From positions 930,001 to 994,000 of the forward strand of contig CADCXA010000031.1 of NCBI GenBank assembly GCA_902806565.1: DNA of 64,000 nt. Reading direction: 5' to 3'. Positions 61,471-64,000 of this stretch are shown piece by piece. A program made the translations under genes and the position numbers. Within the stretch, counting starts at the first letter, position 1, and each line of letters opens with the position of its first letter. This DNA is from Hypoxylon rubiginosum (Eukaryota > Ascomycota > Sordariomycetes > Xylariales > Hypoxylaceae). The notes under the pieces were generated by a model. It was given only the letters and a program-made list of their open reading frames with translations, had not been told where the DNA came from and made no database searches.

Positions 61471-62698
61471 TTTGGAGTTGTGAAGTGGTTTTGATGAGGT
61501 GTTATGAAATATCGTTGGTTGGAATTGTGAGCTGTAAATATTGTTGACGGTGTAAGTATTGTTTGTCTGTGGAATAGTTGTCTATGGAATGATTGTGTCT
61601 CTGGGACGAAGGGAAGCCCCTATTTATACCAGCTCGTTGCAACTCTCATGAGAGTATTCGTAGGACTCAAGGAGAACCAGCCCCCAGAACATGACGAAAA
61701 TGGATGTCTAAATTTGGCATTTATTTCTCCATGATTGTAGTGGTAATCAGAAGAGGTCTTGTCATCTTGACTTCCCAAAATAAGATCAATCCTCCTGTGG
61801 CATAGCCATGGTTGGAAGTATGTGGTTTACTTTGCCACGATCTATCAATGATACAAATCCAGCCCCAAGATCGATGTCATTGGTGGTACAATGCATGCAG
61901 TTTTTCTCTATCGGAGAAGAGTCGTAGCGGCGGAAGGCTGTATGCGCTTTGCTTACATTTGAATGGCCGGTTTTAGTTATTAGGTCAGCTCTTAATTCTC
62001 AGCTCGGCTGTCAGCTGGCCCGGAGTTAGACAACTAATAATAGCAGAACTTGCATCTAATGTATGTCAGACGATGTTATTGGATCTTGTGTATGGACTTA
62101 GAGTCCATCAGTCATGCAGCATCATTCGATCAGCTCTCGACCATCCGGGAAAGATGAAACTAACCCCTACGGCTACGCCACACAGCTTCATTATTCCTGG
62201 ATTCGATATCAGTGCATCGTACGACCTACGGAGAGGCTCGGATTTGTCATAACTACCTGTATTCATTGACTACCTATTTTAGATGATTCCTTGATCACCG
62301 TATGGTACCAAGAAAAGAGACCAATCGGGGTGGCAATTTCTTATTCACCAAGAGAATTAGACACTACGTAGTCAAATGGATTGGTTATTCGATTTCGGAC
62401 AGAAGTCCTCGCTGCGATTTCATGTCGTGGTGTTCAAGACAGGATACAGGTTTCCTCACAGATGCAGTGACTTTAATCAAATACTAAGAGGCTTTTCAAA
62501 TTTCAGGGAAATATTCAAACAAGTTTAAACTAGCTAAGACTACAACCAAACTGCATACTTGTACAAAGGGATGACAGATCATCCCTTAACTCGCACCGAG
62601 CATCGTCATCGAAAAATTCAATCATCGACATGAGATGATTCCGTCTTACTTTAGGCTTGCCTACTCATGTTTCAAGCTTCAGTATCACCCAAGCCAAT
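61471..62698. other. 1.2-kb intergenic region
   Basis: Apart from the TATA box near its left end, no feature is supported. The frame at 62302-62487 has no signal peptide or domain. Confidence 0.45.
61621..61628 (-). promoter_or_regulatory. TATA box of the 112-residue secreted protein gene
   Basis: TATAAATA on the minus strand, about 150 bp upstream of the ATG at 61470. Confidence 0.5.
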
Positions 62699-63229
62699 TT
62701 ACCCCTTAATAGTCTCCTGGGTCTCATTGTCTGGGTTGATTCGGATGACCTTAGCATTGCTGGGAATATTGGGCCACTCCTTACGGTCCCAGACAGTGCC
62801 GCTCTGCCAGTTCCTGGCCTTATCCTCTGGAAGCAGGACGTAGACCGTACCAGACGACGCCTCGGCAAGCGCCTGAGAACAGATGTCGAAGAAGTCCTTT
62901 GAGGCTTGCTCGTCGTTCTGCCACTGGTTCTGCCACGATGGGTTCTTCCACATCTGGCCAAGAATCTTGTAGGCCTTTAGATAGTCCCGAGCTTTGATAG
63001 CCTGTCTGGCCTTCCCCGCATAGCCGCTCGGGCCAGAGTAGAAGAGCGTGGAGTCACTGGCAACATTGAGCTGCGCCTTGCACTCCTCGACCGTCGGCAA
63101 AGGGGGTGCCCGTTTGTCTGCAATTCCTCGGATGTCGACAGCCACATCCCCCGTGTTTATGGGGAGAGCAATGCTCGTTATAGCGAAAGATGCCAGGACG
63201 GCCGTTTTGAGGAATGATAGCAGATGCAT
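62699..63229 (-). CDS. secreted protein with ADP-ribosyl-cyclase-like C-terminal half
   Basis: A single exon of 176 residues on the minus strand. ATG 63229 gives a good signal peptide (MHLLSFLKTAVLASFAITSIA); an upstream in-frame start at 63277 would put 16 polar residues before it and is rejected. A dibasic KR at 39-40 may be a Kex2-type site. The mature part has TLFYSGPSGYAGKARQ (61-76), DFFDICSQALAEASSGTVYV (112-131) and WDRKEWPNI (147-155). The order FxSG, then a helix ending in A-x-x-x-G-x-V-x-V-x-L, then E-x-P-N recalls the ADP-ribosyl cyclase/CD38 family, where a Glu just before a (P/H)N motif is catalytic. Glu151 would be the counterpart. The tryptophan normally before the helix is Phe here. 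This is a distant resemblance, not a firm assignment. Confidence 0.75.
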   Translation of the reverse strand: MHLLSFLKTAVLASFAITSIALPINTGDVAVDIRGIADKRAPPLPTVEECKAQLNVASDSTLFYSGPSGYAGKARQAIKARDYLKAYKILGQMWKNPSWQNQWQNDEQASKDFFDICSQALAEASSGTVYVLLPEDKARNWQSGTVWDRKEWPNIPSNAKVIRINPDNETQETIKG

Positions 63230-64000
63230 GGTTACGTCGGATGATTTTTTTGCTGTTTGCTGGCAGTGTGAGGGCAAGATTCTGGAAGTCTGGCATAAAC
63301 GATAAGTGGTAGTGATGTGTGCTTGTTAAGGCATATAGATGAACTGGATGCTCGGCTTTATAGCTTGTGTGCTCAGTATAGAGAGCGGACTTATGTAATG
63401 CAATCTCTACCTCCTCGCCGTGTTTCTATTTCTGATATCCATTGAAACGAATTCAATTCCTCGTGGATGTTCCATATTAAACCTGCTTAGGTTAAGGGGG
63501 CGGACATTAGTACAGTGAGAGCAACAAACACTCGAACGACGAACTCGGAGATTCAAGGCTATGTCACTTCCATTGAGAACATCTCCGAGCTAGCGGCTGT
63601 GTAATCTGTAGCTTTCGTAGAGCTGCAAATAGCTTTCAGTTACCAGTTTACTGCGAACCATGGAAAATAATCTAATAATATGGACGAGATGACCGTTCAA
63701 ATCCTTTGGGGTCGATGCGCAGCATTTGAAGCTGACCACTCGACGATCCTTTCTGACTTGGGTCTCGAAAGGGCTGGTGAGAACTATCTAAACTGTAGCG
63801 CTGTCTGAGTGTAGTCTGAAGTCTTTGCAGTGATCATCGACAGCACCATCTCAATGTTTAGGCTAGGCGACGTCAACTCGCTAGCTTACCCTGCCCCATC
63901 GATAATAAGGCAGGATGAGAGCTGACCGTATGACGTCGGTGTCGATGGTGGTGGAACGAGACAACGCAGGCGGCTAGCAGCGGACCGAGAGCTGACCGAT
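63230..64000. other. intergenic region to the window edge
   Basis: No gene is supported. The last 120 bases contain two copies of gagagctgaccg, and the minus strand has a short open frame that could belong to an exon of a gene beyond the edge. I do not call it. Confidence 0.4.
63357..63362 (-). promoter_or_regulatory. TATA box of the 176-residue secreted protein gene
   Basis: TATAAA on the minus strand, about 130 bp upstream of the ATG at 63229, in a setting similar to the boxes before the genes starting at 47447 and 61470. Confidence 0.45.

Overview
The window looks like nuclear DNA of a filamentous ascomycete (Pezizomycotina). The genes carry short introns (46-106 bp) with GT-AG ends. Coding exons are often GC-rich. 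Gene islands of ordinary composition alternate with long, nearly ORF-free tracts that are almost pure A/T, as left by repeat-induced point mutation (RIP). I cannot name the species.

Layout. (1) 1-3.1 kb: an AT-only tract. Bases 1-2531 are an inverted, colinear copy of 17.74-20.28 kb, so the window opens inside one copy of a large repeat. (2) 3.1-17.7 kb: a gene island with allantoinase (5183-6868), a full-size ABCG-type ABC transporter (9303-13536), a DJ-1/Hsp31-like protein (14835-15636) and a TPR-like protein (17628-15937, minus strand). (3) 17.74-46.74 kb: a 29 kb RIP-degraded block bounded by inverted terminal repeats of about 190 bp. The ends contain 9-bp iterated motifs that are still readable; the interior is decayed and holds several tandem arrays. 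(4) 46.9-64 kb: an accessory-type island. It has at least five candidate secreted proteins (46930-47447, 54659-54959, 57347-58027, 61039-61470, 62699-63229), a wax-synthase/TRI7-type membrane O-acyltransferase, a PPxY-motif protein, a secreted GH5 glucanase, a broken SPRY gene, a DUF7704-type membrane protein, and a tandemly duplicated pair encoding small Cys-motif/charged-helix proteins.

The first island looks housekeeping or metabolic: purine-nitrogen use, efflux, and carbonyl stress. The second, next to the large repeat, is rich in small cysteine-containing secreted proteins and duplications, the usual picture of a fast-evolving effector-type compartment. The most notable signals are three. 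The repeat termini show RIP base by base when three copies are compared. The secreted protein at 62699-63229 has a C-terminal half resembling the ADP-ribosyl cyclase (CD38) family. The 77-residue precursor at 54659-54959 would release a 35-residue, six-cysteine peptide after Kex2-type cleavage.
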